A DNA stretch of 64,000 nt from Nocardia abscessus. GTDB taxonomy: Bacteria; Actinomycetota; Actinomycetes; Mycobacteriales; Mycobacteriaceae. The position numbers were made by a program, and so were the translations under genes. Below the pieces are notes generated by a model that was not told the origin of the DNA, ran no database searches, and saw nothing but the letters and a program-made list of their open reading frames with translations. Of the stretch, positions 28,150-36,155 are shown piece after piece. The stretch is taken from the NCBI RefSeq assembly GCF_015477775.1, contig NZ_JADLQO010000002.1, forward strand, positions 868,001-932,000, in the 5' to 3' direction. The stretch's first letter is position 1; every line of letters begins with the position of its first letter.

Positions 28150-28406
28150 GCCCCCTTCAGGTGACCCGGACAGGCGCGTCCGGGCGCTTTCGTACCGATC
28201 CTGGAGCCTACCGGGTGGCGCCGTGGCCACCAGGTTTCGAATTCTCCGGGAAGATCGGCAAAACTATGGTCGAGACATCGTGCCGTCGACACCATCGCGT
28301 GCCGCGGCGATGTCTCTCGTCCGGTCACCGACCGGACGGGCCCGATGAGCTATTTTGCACCGCCGAACAACAGCGTGGACACGCCACTGGTGGTGGGGAG
28401 GATTCG

Positions 28407-29312
28407 GTGGTGAGGTCGACGGGATCCGCTTCGACAGGCCGCTCGGCGCTGCGCGCCGCGGCGATGGTGGTGCTGCTCACGCTGACCTCGTGCGCCTTGT
28501 TCCCCGGCGACCGGCCCGTCACCGACGCCCCCGCCGTGGTCGTCGACACCGCGGGAGCCTGGCGGCCGAACCTCGCGGTGTCCGTGCCCGACTCGCTGGC
28601 CGCCGACTTCACCCAGTTGCAGCCGCAGCTGGCCGGGCAGGTCGGCATGGCGATCATGCCCGTCGGTGGCGGCCGGATGACCGTCTTCGGCGACTGGGTC
28701 AGCGGCATCGCGTGGTCGACCATCAAGGTGCCGCTCGCGATCGCGGCGCTGCGGCACGACCCCCAGGAAGGAATCCTGCACGAGGTGGAGGCCGCCATCA
28801 CCTGGTCGGACAACGGCGCCGCCGAGACGCTGTGGCAGTCGCTGGGCGACGGGCTGGAAGCGGCCAAGGCGGTCCAGGACGTGATCGACGAAGCGGGCGA
28901 CGCCACGACCGGTGTGGCGGGCCCGCGCACCACGCTGGACTACACCTCCTTCGGCGGCACCGAATGGACGCTGGCCAATCAGGCCCGCTTCGCCTCCCGC
29001 CTGCCATGCCTGCCCGAGTCGTTCCAGGTCACCGAGCTGATGACGGAGATAACGCCCGAGCAGGCATGGGGTCTGGGCGTGCTGGAGGGCACGGCCTTCA
29101 AGGGCGGCTGGGGGCCCGACGACGAGACCGGCGTCTACACCGTCCGCCAATTCGGCCTGGTGCCGGTCCGGTCCGGCATGATCGCCGTGGCGCTCGCGGC
29201 CCAGGCCGATTCCGGAAGCTTCGAGGACTCCACCACCATCCTGAGCCGGATGGCGCGGATGCTCGGCCGCCATCTCGACGAGCTGCGCGGCGGGTCCTGC
29301 GCACCGCTGTGA
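28407..29312 (+). CDS. Beta-lactamase/PBP-like serine hydrolase lipoprotein (paralogue 2)
   Basis: 301 residues from the first of two adjacent GTG codons (28407, 28410), preceded by 'ggggagg'. The lipobox LTSC puts the lipidated Cys at 29. Motifs STIK (104-107), SDN (134-136) and KGGWG (about 232) match the paralogue at 10438. Long shared blocks such as 'RFASRLPCLP' and 'GMAIMPVGG' show common ancestry. The role is inferred to be at the envelope, on peptidoglycan or beta-lactams. It ends 6 bp before a convergent response regulator gene. Confidence 0.78.
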   Translation: MVRSTGSASTGRSALRAAAMVVLLTLTSCALFPGDRPVTDAPAVVVDTAGAWRPNLAVSVPDSLAADFTQLQPQLAGQVGMAIMPVGGGRMTVFGDWVSGIAWSTIKVPLAIAALRHDPQEGILHEVEAAITWSDNGAAETLWQSLGDGLEAAKAVQDVIDEAGDATTGVAGPRTTLDYTSFGGTEWTLANQARFASRLPCLPESFQVTELMTEITPEQAWGLGVLEGTAFKGGWGPDDETGVYTVRQFGLVPVRSGMIAVALAAQADSGSFEDSTTILSRMARMLGRHLDELRGGSCAPL

Positions 29313-29318
29313 AACCGG

Positions 29319-29981
29319 TCAACCCGGGGTGACCAGGCCGGTCTCGTAGGCCAGCACCACCGCCTGGGCCCGGTCACGCAGATTCAGCTTCGAGAACACC
29401 TTGGAGACATGCGTTTTCACGGTCTGCTCGGCCACGAAGAGGACCTCGGCGATCTCGGTGTTGGACATGCCTTTCGCGATCAGTTCGAGCACTTCCCGCT
29501 CGCGGGGAGTCAGCGCGGACAGCTGCGGCGCCGGCTTGGCGCGGGCGCTGCGACGGCGGGTGACGTCGGCGATGAGCCTGCGGGTGACCGTCGGCGCGAG
29601 CAAGGCCTGGCCGTCGGCGACCACGCGCACCGCGCGCACCAGTTCCTCGGCGGGCGCGTCCTTGAGCAGGAATCCGCTGGCGCCGAGGCTCAGCGCCTCG
29701 TAGACGTAGTCGTCGACGTCGAAGGTGGTGAGCATCAGTACGCGCACCGGCGGGTCGAACCCGGCGGCCAGAATCGCGCGGGCCGCGTCCAGCCCGTTCA
29801 TCTGCGGCATGCGCACGTCCATCAGCACGACATCCGGGCGCAGCCGCTTGGCCTCGGCCACCGCGATCTTGCCGTCCGCCGCGTCGCCTACCACGCTGAT
29901 GTCCGGCTGTGCCGCGAGCAGCGCCCCGAACCCCTGCCGGACCATCGCCTGGTCGTCGGCGATCAACACCGTAATTGCCAC
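29319..29981 (-). CDS. NarL/LuxR family response regulator (second system)
   Basis: 220 residues. Receiver: 'MAITVLIADDQAMVRQGF', phospho-Asp in 'PDVVLMDVRMPQMNGLDAA', Lys in 'GFLLKDAPAEE'. The C-terminal LuxR helix-turn-helix is 'LTPREREVLELIAKGMSNTE', 'FVAEQTVKTHVSKVFSKL'. Its kinase partner at 30329 lies upstream in the same direction, but 347 bp separate them, so they may have separate promoters. The targets are unknown. Confidence 0.93.
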   Translation of the reverse strand: MAITVLIADDQAMVRQGFGALLAAQPDISVVGDAADGKIAVAEAKRLRPDVVLMDVRMPQMNGLDAARAILAAGFDPPVRVLMLTTFDVDDYVYEALSLGASGFLLKDAPAEELVRAVRVVADGQALLAPTVTRRLIADVTRRRSARAKPAPQLSALTPREREVLELIAKGMSNTEIAEVLFVAEQTVKTHVSKVFSKLNLRDRAQAVVLAYETGLVTPG

Positions 29982-30328
29982 CCGCTCACCCTAATTGCCC
30001 CGCCCTACTGCCCGCTGGGCCCGTTCGACCGGCGGAGCACCTTCCTGTGAGATGTGGCACACACGCCAGGCCGCCGGGGTTCCCGGCAGTCGGTCACCCG
30101 ACCCACCGAGGCCGCCCCGTCCACACCGCCAGAACCGATACGCCCAGCAGGCGGGCTCGCTTACCCGGACGCGCACGTCCAGAAGGCGGCAATTACGAAC
30201 TCCTGCCGCTTACGCCGCGCTCACCCTGGCGCATCTCGGTCGGTCTGCGGCACGCGCCTCGACTCGCACCGATTTCGGAGACGACCCGAGCCGAGCGCGA
30301 CGCGTCCGCCGGAAGGACAGCGGCCCGC
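29982..30328. other. Gap between histidine kinase and response regulator genes
   Basis: These 347 bases hold no convincing gene on either strand. The size of the gap is unusual for a cognate pair. Frames crossing it look like shadow sequence, rich in Arg and Pro. No clear promoter or hairpin was identified. Confidence 0.4.
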
Positions 30329-31552
30329 TCAGCGCTGTGGTTCGCCGTTCGCGGCGGCACCGACCACAGCAGCCGCTTCCGGTGCGCTGATCGGAAAGCG
30401 CGCGTGTACCCGGAACCCACCGTCCGCGCGCGGCTGCGCTGTCACCTCACCGCCCACGGCGAGCGCTCGCGCCTGCATCCCGGCCACGCCGTGGCCGCCG
30501 TTGCCGACCGGTCGTGCTGGCGTGGCTCCCGGCCCGTTCTCGACGTCGAGCAGTAGCTGCGCGCCGCGTGCGATGCGCACCTGGACCGGCGCGCCCGGGG
30601 CGTGCCGGGAAGCGTTGGACAGCGACTCCTGTGCGACGCGATAGAGGGCGAGGCCGGTGGTCTCCGGGATCGTCTCCAGCGCACCGTCGACGGTCCAGTC
30701 GATGTGGACACCCGCGCGGCGCGCGCCCTCGAACAGGCCGATCACGTCGGACGCCGTCGGCTGGGGCGCGTGCTCGGGCAGCTGACCGTCACTGCGCAGG
30801 ACGCCCAGCATGCCGCGGATCTCGTTGAGCGCTTCGCGCGCCGTGGCGCCGATGGACTCGAACTCGGCGCGCGCGGCGGAGCCGACACCCTCCACCCGGT
30901 ACGGCGCGGTCTGCGCCTGCACCACCACCAGGGACATGTGGTGAGCCACGACGTCGTGCAGGTCGCGGGCGATACGGGCCTTCTCCTCCAGGATGGCGCG
31001 GCGGGCCCGCTCCAGCTCGTTCTCCTCCTCTTGGCGCTCCAGTTGCCGCCGCGACAGCGCCAGCCCGCGGATGAGCAGGCCGAACAGCACCAGCGCGGCC
31101 AGCGCGATCGGCCAGCCCCAGGCGGCGTTGGCGAACGCGTCCCCTTCGCCGGGCATGGTGGTCGCGAACAGCAGGGCCGTCGCCGCCCAAGCCACCGCCA
31201 CGATCTGCCCCGGCGCGCGCAGCGCCACCGCGAACAGCGACACCAGCAGGCACAGCACGTGGACGACCTGGAACGGCAGCTCGTTGTTCGGCTGATGCGG
31301 TATCGCCAGCGCGATCACCAGCGCGGAGCCCGCCGAGATGGCCCAGCCCAACGCCGGGTTGATCCGGACGAGCAGCACCGGGAACGCGGCGAGCGCCGCG
31401 ATGAACGGCTGTGCCGCGGCGGGCACCGCGTGGGTCAGATGCAGGGTCGGCCAGGCCACCGTGTACCAGATCAGCGCGACCAGCACCGTGCCCAGATCGA
31501 ACCAGGTCCGCGCGTCCAGCCGTCGCGTCCAGGCGCGACTTTCTCGGTTCAT
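30329..31552 (-). CDS. NarL-type sensor histidine kinase (second system)
   Basis: 407 residues. Several TM segments fill about residues 18-165, ending in 'WPIALAALVLFGLLIRGLAL'. A coiled-coil 'RRQLERQEEENELERARRAI' leads to the HisKA_3 box 'RIARDLHDVVAHHMSLVVVQ', with HATPase 'ALYRVAQESLSNASRHA' and the G-box 'GNGGHGVAGMQARALAVGG'. It is of the same general class as the kinase at 21253, but with a coiled-coil and an Ala-rich C-terminus. The partner is the regulator at 29319. Confidence 0.93.
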   Translation of the reverse strand: MNRESRAWTRRLDARTWFDLGTVLVALIWYTVAWPTLHLTHAVPAAAQPFIAALAAFPVLLVRINPALGWAISAGSALVIALAIPHQPNNELPFQVVHVLCLLVSLFAVALRAPGQIVAVAWAATALLFATTMPGEGDAFANAAWGWPIALAALVLFGLLIRGLALSRRQLERQEEENELERARRAILEEKARIARDLHDVVAHHMSLVVVQAQTAPYRVEGVGSAARAEFESIGATAREALNEIRGMLGVLRSDGQLPEHAPQPTASDVIGLFEGARRAGVHIDWTVDGALETIPETTGLALYRVAQESLSNASRHAPGAPVQVRIARGAQLLLDVENGPGATPARPVGNGGHGVAGMQARALAVGGEVTAQPRADGGFRVHARFPISAPEAAAVVGAAANGEPQR

Positions 31553-31719
31553 GCCTACGACACTAGGAACTGCCCGCCCGCCGCGGCCTCATACCCACGG
31601 GTGATTCCGGCCCGATACCCCGGTGCGAGAGCGCGCGGAGGGCTCACCCGGCGGCAGCGGAAGCGGAACATCCCCGGGCGTGAGGCGGGTGCGCAAGCGG
31701 GGTCCCTAACGTCGTCGCC

Positions 31720-32514
31720 ATGAGCACACCGACCAGCGCCGGGCGCCAGACCCGGGCCGCATTGGCCGCAGGAGCCCGAAACCATTCCGCCGCAACCTCT
31801 TCCGTCACCGCTCACACGCGACGCTACGCGGCGCTCACCGCGACGGCGTTGACCGCCGTGGCAGCGACGGTATTCCTCGCCCCCGCCCCGCGGGCCGCCG
31901 CGGCGGCCGCGCCGATCGAGAGCGCGCAGGCGAGCGCCGCCGTGGCCGAACTGGCCGCGGGCGGCCCCGGCGCGCTCACCGTCATCCCGCCGGACTTCGT
32001 CGCGTCGTTCGGCTACCGCCCGAGCACGCTGGACGGGGTGCTGGTCGATCCGAGCGGCGACTGCTCGTCTCCGGTGACGCTGCCCGCCGAGTTCGACACC
32101 GCGTGCAAGGCCCACGACCTCGGCTACGACCTGCTGCGCTATGCCGACCAGCGAGGCGAACCGCTGGGCCCGTGGGCACGGCAGGCCCTCGACGCGACGT
32201 TGGACCGGCAGATGCACCAGGCCTGCGCGGCGCGCGTCGACCCGTTCTCCCGTGCCCGGTGCGATGCGATGGCGTCGATCGCGCACACCGCCGTCGACTT
32301 GAATTCGCGGCGCCAGGACTACGGCGCGCCGGTGGTCGAATCCCTGCTGGGCCCCGCGGATACCGGATCGACGACGAGCTGGAAGTTGCTCGGCGTGCTC
32401 GGCGCCGGGATCGCCGGTCTGAGCGCCGTTCTCGTCGTGCGCAATCGACGGAGCGTCCCCGATGCCGTGGCGGATCTGTCGTATGGCACCGGCGCGGCAG
32501 TGGTACGGCGATGA
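31720..32514 (+). CDS. Prokaryotic phospholipase A2-like exported protein with C-terminal membrane anchor
   Basis: 264 residues. A signal or TM helix ('YAALTATALTAVAATVFLA') precedes a PLA2 core. 'PSGDCSSPVTLPAEFDTACK' is followed at once by 'AHDLGYDLLR'. Cys115 and Cys129 can form the conserved disulfide, His132-Asp133 is the catalytic dyad and Tyr136 is conserved, matching the bacterial PLA2 family of secreted actinobacterial enzymes. A second TM near 225-245 would anchor it outside the membrane, which is unusual for that family. The stop overlaps the next gene's ATG (32511-32514). The predicted reaction is sn-2 ester hydrolysis of phospholipids. Confidence 0.75.
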   Translation: MSTPTSAGRQTRAALAAGARNHSAATSSVTAHTRRYAALTATALTAVAATVFLAPAPRAAAAAAPIESAQASAAVAELAAGGPGALTVIPPDFVASFGYRPSTLDGVLVDPSGDCSSPVTLPAEFDTACKAHDLGYDLLRYADQRGEPLGPWARQALDATLDRQMHQACAARVDPFSRARCDAMASIAHTAVDLNSRRQDYGAPVVESLLGPADTGSTTSWKLLGVLGAGIAGLSAVLVVRNRRSVPDAVADLSYGTGAAVVRR

Positions 32515-33902
32515 CTTCCACCGTCACGGAGTTCCTGGATCGCCGCCCACGGGTCGCCGCCGTGATCGGCCGTGTCGCGCCGCCGCGGATCGGCACAACG
32601 CTCGGCATCGGAACCGGTGTCCTGGCCTCACTGGCGCCCGGACTGCTTCCGCGCACCCCCGGTGCGCAAGCCGTGCTGACCGGGCTGCTCGCGGCACTCG
32701 CCCTCGGCGTGGCCGGAGTGCTGCGAGTCATCCTGCGGCGCTGCGCCTTCGACATCGACCAGCGGCAGCCGTGGCTACGGCTGCCGCTGCTGATCGCGAC
32801 GTCGGTGCTGGTGGTGGGCGCCGCGGGGAACGCGGGCCATTGGCAGAACCGGCTACGCGCGGCGATGGGTTCGCCGCAGATCGGCGCGGACTATTGGGTG
32901 CGGTGCGCGCTCGGCGCCGTTGTGATCATCGGGTTGTTCGTCGGCGTCACCCGTTCGCTCGGTTGGGCTCTGGGGAAGCTGGGCTGGGCGCGGGGAGTCT
33001 CGCTGGCCGCCGTCGTGGGGGTGCTGCTGTTTCTGGTCGGCGCGCCCGCGGTGGCCGGATGGCGGGAGTCGGTGTACGCGAGTGCGAATGCGGAATCCGA
33101 TCCCGCTGTGGTGCAGCCGGCTTCGCACAGTGGGTCGGGAAGCGCCGAGTCGGCGGTGAGCTGGGCGTCGCTGGGCGCCGAGGGACGCAAGTTCGTCAGC
33201 GGCGCACCGGCGCGAGCCGTGCGGGTCTACGTCGGCGTGGCCTCGGCGCCCGACCTGGACAGCCGGGTGGCGCTGGCGATCCGGGAATTGGAGCGCTCGG
33301 GCGGCTTCACGCGCTCGCACCTGGTCGTCGCGGTGCCCACCGGATCGGGCTGGATCGACGCGAACGCCGTAGCGGGTTTCGACCGGCGCTTCGACGGCGA
33401 TGTGGCACTGGTCGGTTTGCAGTACTCCTACCTGCCGAGCTGGGCGACGTTCGTGTTCGGCCGGGACGCGGCGGTGACGGCCGCGCGCAGTCTGTTCACC
33501 GCCGTGGAACACCATATCCAAGGGCTGGCGCACAAGCCCGAGCTGTACGTGTACGGGCAGAGCCTGGGCGCCCTCGGCGGCAATGCCGTCTTCGCGGACG
33601 ACGCCGAACAGGACCGCCGGACCTGCGCGGCCCTGTGGGCCGGACCTCCGGCCAACCACGTCCACCGCGGCGGTGCGACGGTGCTGGCCAACAGCTCCGA
33701 CCCGGTGATCCACTGGTCGCTCTCCCAGTTGTGGCGCGCGCCCGACCTGACCGGCGCCCGCGTCGACGCTCCCGTCCCGCAGTGGCTTCCGGTGATCAGC
33801 TTCGCGCAGACCACCGCCGATCTGCTCGCCGCGTTGGACGCTCCCCCGGGCCACGGCCACCGTTACGGCACGGATCAGGGCACCGCCCTTGGTTCCTGCT
33901 GA
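32511..33902 (+). CDS. Membrane alpha/beta hydrolase (Abhydrolase_9-like)
   Basis: 463 residues. Four or five N-terminal TM segments occupy about 30-195 ('GIGTGVLASLAPGLLPRTPG', 'GVSLAAVVGVLLFLVGA'), followed by an alpha/beta hydrolase domain. The nucleophile elbow is GQSLGA in 'LYVYGQSLGALGGNAVFADD'. This N-terminal membrane domain plus C-terminal hydrolase layout matches the Abhydrolase_9 family of actinobacteria, whose substrates are not known to me. Tight coupling to a PLA2-like gene suggests a role in membrane lipid turnover. Confidence 0.82.
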   Translation: MTSTVTEFLDRRPRVAAVIGRVAPPRIGTTLGIGTGVLASLAPGLLPRTPGAQAVLTGLLAALALGVAGVLRVILRRCAFDIDQRQPWLRLPLLIATSVLVVGAAGNAGHWQNRLRAAMGSPQIGADYWVRCALGAVVIIGLFVGVTRSLGWALGKLGWARGVSLAAVVGVLLFLVGAPAVAGWRESVYASANAESDPAVVQPASHSGSGSAESAVSWASLGAEGRKFVSGAPARAVRVYVGVASAPDLDSRVALAIRELERSGGFTRSHLVVAVPTGSGWIDANAVAGFDRRFDGDVALVGLQYSYLPSWATFVFGRDAAVTAARSLFTAVEHHIQGLAHKPELYVYGQSLGALGGNAVFADDAEQDRRTCAALWAGPPANHVHRGGATVLANSSDPVIHWSLSQLWRAPDLTGARVDAPVPQWLPVISFAQTTADLLAALDAPPGHGHRYGTDQGTALGSC

Positions 33903-33935
33903 GCCGTTCGGCGCGGCGCCCACACGGAACCGGCA

Positions 33936-33949
33936 TAGAACATGTTCTA
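33936..33949. promoter_or_regulatory. KstR-like operator palindrome
   Basis: tagaacatgttcta is a perfect 14-bp palindrome that fits TNNAACNNGTTNNA, the consensus I recall for KstR, the cholesterol-catabolism repressor of mycobacteria and rhodococci. It ends 8 bases before the start codon at 33958, where a repressor would block a leaderless or near-leaderless promoter. Confidence 0.5.
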
Positions 33950-33957
33950 ATTTGCGC

Positions 33958-34404
33958 ATGGCCTTTGTCATCGACCTCGCCGTCGACATCGACGCTCCCG
34001 CCGATCTGGTGTGGCAGGTGATCACCGACTTCCCGCGCTACGGCGAGTGGAATCCCTTCGTCCCGGAGTGCCGCAGTTCGCTGGTGCCAGGCGAGCCGAT
34101 CGACATGCTCGTCCGCTTCTCCGGGTCGCGCCCGCGCAAGCAGCGGGAATGGATCCGTTCGCACACTCAGGGGCGCGAGCTGAGCTACTCGATGAAGCCG
34201 GTGCCCCCTGGCGCGCTGCACAGTCTGCGCTCACACACGGTGACGCCGCTCGCGGACGACCGCACCCGCTACGAGTCGCACTTCGAACTCGGCGGATGGT
34301 TGCATCCGGTAGTCGTGGCACTGCTCGGCAAGAACCTGCGGCGCGGCTTCGAGGGCATGACCGACGGCATCCAGAAGCAGGCCGAGTCGCTGCGCGCTTC
34401 CTGA
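33958..34404 (+). CDS. SRPBCC family protein, possible steroid-linked regulon member
   Basis: 148 residues. A single START/SRPBCC domain spans about 5-135: 'LAVDIDAPADLVWQVITDF' then 'PRYGEWNPFVPE' and the C-terminal helix 'GKNLRRGFEGMTDGIQKQAE'. The ATG at 33958 follows the KstR-like palindrome directly, with no ribosome binding site, which fits leaderless translation. The family binds hydrophobic ligands; a sterol-related role is suggested only by the operator. It converges on the tetR gene ending at 34463. Confidence 0.85.
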   Translation: MAFVIDLAVDIDAPADLVWQVITDFPRYGEWNPFVPECRSSLVPGEPIDMLVRFSGSRPRKQREWIRSHTQGRELSYSMKPVPPGALHSLRSHTVTPLADDRTRYESHFELGGWLHPVVVALLGKNLRRGFEGMTDGIQKQAESLRAS

Positions 34405-34462
34405 CGGCGGCGGCCGGTAGGCGTCGAATCGAGCACCGGCCCCCGACTGGAACCAGGCCGAC

Positions 34463-35050
34463 TCATGCGCGCAGATAGGCCAGCGCGGCATCGAGCGCGG
34501 CATCGGCATAGGACTCGGTGAGCCCGCCGAGCCCGAGCGACCATCGCATCTGCATCGGGCCGAGCAATAGATCGATGGCGAGTTCGAGGTCCACGTCGGC
34601 GCGCAACGCACCCGCGGCGACAGCGGCGGCCAACCGGTCGGCGACGGCGGAGCGCTGGGGCAGCAGCAGGCGCTCGCGATAGGCGCGGGCCAGCTCGGCG
34701 TCCTGCTGTATCTCGACGTACATCGCGCGCAGGAACGATTCGAACCCGGGATCGGTCAGGGCGAGGGCCGAACCGCGCAGCAATCGGCGAAGGTCGGCGG
34801 CGATGTCACCGGTGTCGGGCAGGGCGAGACCGGCCGGGCCGGAATCGGATTCCAGCATGGCGTCGAACACGACCGCGCCCTTCGACGGCCACCAGCGGTA
34901 GATGGTCTGCTTGCCGACACCCGCGCGGGCCGCGATGGCCTCGATGCTCAATTTCGCGTAGGACACCTCACGGATCAGCTCGGCTGTCGCGGTGAGTATC
35001 GCGGCACGGGCGCGTTCGCTGCGACGCGCGGCGGAGGGGGTGTCGGCCAT
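34463..35050 (-). CDS. TetR family transcriptional repressor
   Basis: 195 residues from the ATG at 35050. Helix-turn-helix: 'ILTATAELIREVSYAKLSIE', 'ARAGVGKQTIYRWWPSKGAV' (about residues 18-58). The C-terminal TetR_C domain includes 'LLRGSALALTDPGFESFLRA' and 'MQMRWSLGLGGL', like the TetR_C_11 group. Two strong palindromes lie between it and the divergent SDR gene, so control of itself and that SDR is the natural inference. The ligand is unknown. Confidence 0.92.
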   Translation of the reverse strand: MADTPSAARRSERARAAILTATAELIREVSYAKLSIEAIAARAGVGKQTIYRWWPSKGAVVFDAMLESDSGPAGLALPDTGDIAADLRRLLRGSALALTDPGFESFLRAMYVEIQQDAELARAYRERLLLPQRSAVADRLAAAVAAGALRADVDLELAIDLLLGPMQMRWSLGLGGLTESYADAALDAALAYLRA

Positions 35051-35068
35051 GCCGCCACCGTACCAGAC

Positions 35069-35089
35069 GACGAGACGATACGTCTCGTC
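35069..35089. promoter_or_regulatory. TetR operator 1 between tetR and SDR
   Basis: Perfect inverted repeat with 9-bp arms (gacgagacg / cgtctcgtc) and a 3-base spacer. A TTGACA hexamer at 35090-35095 abuts it and looks like the -35 box of the SDR promoter. Confidence 0.65.
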
Positions 35090-35124
35090 TTGACAATTCG
35101 GCGGCGGATTGGCACGGTATCCCA

Positions 35125-35141
35125 CGAGACGCAGCGTCTCG
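35125..35141. promoter_or_regulatory. TetR operator 2 between tetR and SDR
   Basis: Second copy of the same element with 7-bp perfect arms (cgagacg / cgtctcg) and a 3-base spacer. It ends 17 bases before the SDR start. Together with operator 1 it brackets the putative promoter. Confidence 0.65.
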
Positions 35142-35158
35142 CGACGAAAGGATCACCC

Positions 35159-36091
35159 GTGACCAGAACCTGGTTCATCACCGGCGCCAACCGCGGACTC
35201 GGCCGGGCCTTCACGACGGCCGCGCTCGCCGAGGGCGATCGCGTCGTCGCGACCGCCCGGCGCCCGGAGTCCATGGCGGAGCTGTCCCACGACCGCCTGA
35301 CCGTGCTGCCCTTGGACGTTCGCGACCGCGCGAGCGTGATCGCCACCGTGGACGAGGCTTTCGCGCTGACGGGCACGATCGATGTGATCGTGAACAACGC
35401 GGGCTACGGCCTGGTCGGCGCCGTCGAGGAACTGACCGAAACGCAGATCCGCGATCAGATGGACACCAATTTCTTCGGGGCCCTCTGGGTTTCCCAGGCG
35501 GCCGTGCCGCATCTGCGCGCACAGGGCTCGGGGCACATCGTGCAGATCTCCACGGTCGGCGCGGTGGGGAGTCTCCCACTGTTCGGCCTGTACAACGCGA
35601 GCAAGTGGGCACTGGAGGGCTTCAGCGCCTCGCTCGCGGACGAATTGCGCCCCTTCGGGATCCGGGTCACGCTCGCGCAGCTGGGCGGCTTCGACACCGA
35701 CTGGGCCAAATCGAGCATGCGGTTCGCCACCGGCATCCCCGCCTATGCGGAGCTGCGCGGCGCCATCCTCGGCATGCCGGACTACCCGGCCGTCGCCGAG
35801 GCCGCCGCGACCGGAAGTCCGGCCTCGGCCGACGCCGAGTCGGCGAACACGCGGAGCGAATCCGTCGCTCCCGCGGCCGAATCGGTGCCCGACTCGGCCG
35901 CGGATACCGAATCCGAATGGGCCGAAGCGCCACCGGAGGTCGGCGCCGCGGGCCTGATCGCGTTGGCGAACATGCCGAACCCGCCGCTACGCAAGATCAT
36001 CGGTCCCGGCGCGCACGACATGGTCGCGCTCGCTCTGGACCAACGCCGCCGCGACTACGCCACCGATCCCGAATTTACTTGGCCCGCATAG
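35159..36091 (+). CDS. Short-chain dehydrogenase/reductase with acidic low-complexity insert
   Basis: 310 residues. Classical SDR features: TGANRGLG (8-15), 'NNAG' (79-82), Ser131, and Tyr145-xxx-Lys149 in 'YNASKWALEG'. It converts carbonyl/hydroxyl groups with NAD(P)H. Residues of about 228-285 form an Ala/Glu/Ser-rich, disordered-looking insert absent from typical SDRs. The GTG at 35159 is used because the Rossmann motif follows directly. It is divergent from the TetR gene and flanked by its operators. Confidence 0.9.
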   Translation: MTRTWFITGANRGLGRAFTTAALAEGDRVVATARRPESMAELSHDRLTVLPLDVRDRASVIATVDEAFALTGTIDVIVNNAGYGLVGAVEELTETQIRDQMDTNFFGALWVSQAAVPHLRAQGSGHIVQISTVGAVGSLPLFGLYNASKWALEGFSASLADELRPFGIRVTLAQLGGFDTDWAKSSMRFATGIPAYAELRGAILGMPDYPAVAEAAATGSPASADAESANTRSESVAPAAESVPDSAADTESEWAEAPPEVGAAGLIALANMPNPPLRKIIGPGAHDMVALALDQRRRDYATDPEFTWPA

Positions 36092-36102
36092 CGAACTCGC
36101 AG

Positions 36103-36143
36103 AGCCGCTCCGCTCCTCGCGATCTACGGGGAGCGAAGCGGCT
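36103..36143. terminator. Bidirectional hairpin between SDR and gatA
   Basis: A long stem with 14-bp arms (agccgctccgctcc, 36103-36116, with 36130-36143, one mismatch) and a 13-base loop sits between two convergent stop codons (36091 and 36156). It can terminate both genes. Confidence 0.7.
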
Positions 36144-36155
36144 GTGCGACGAACG

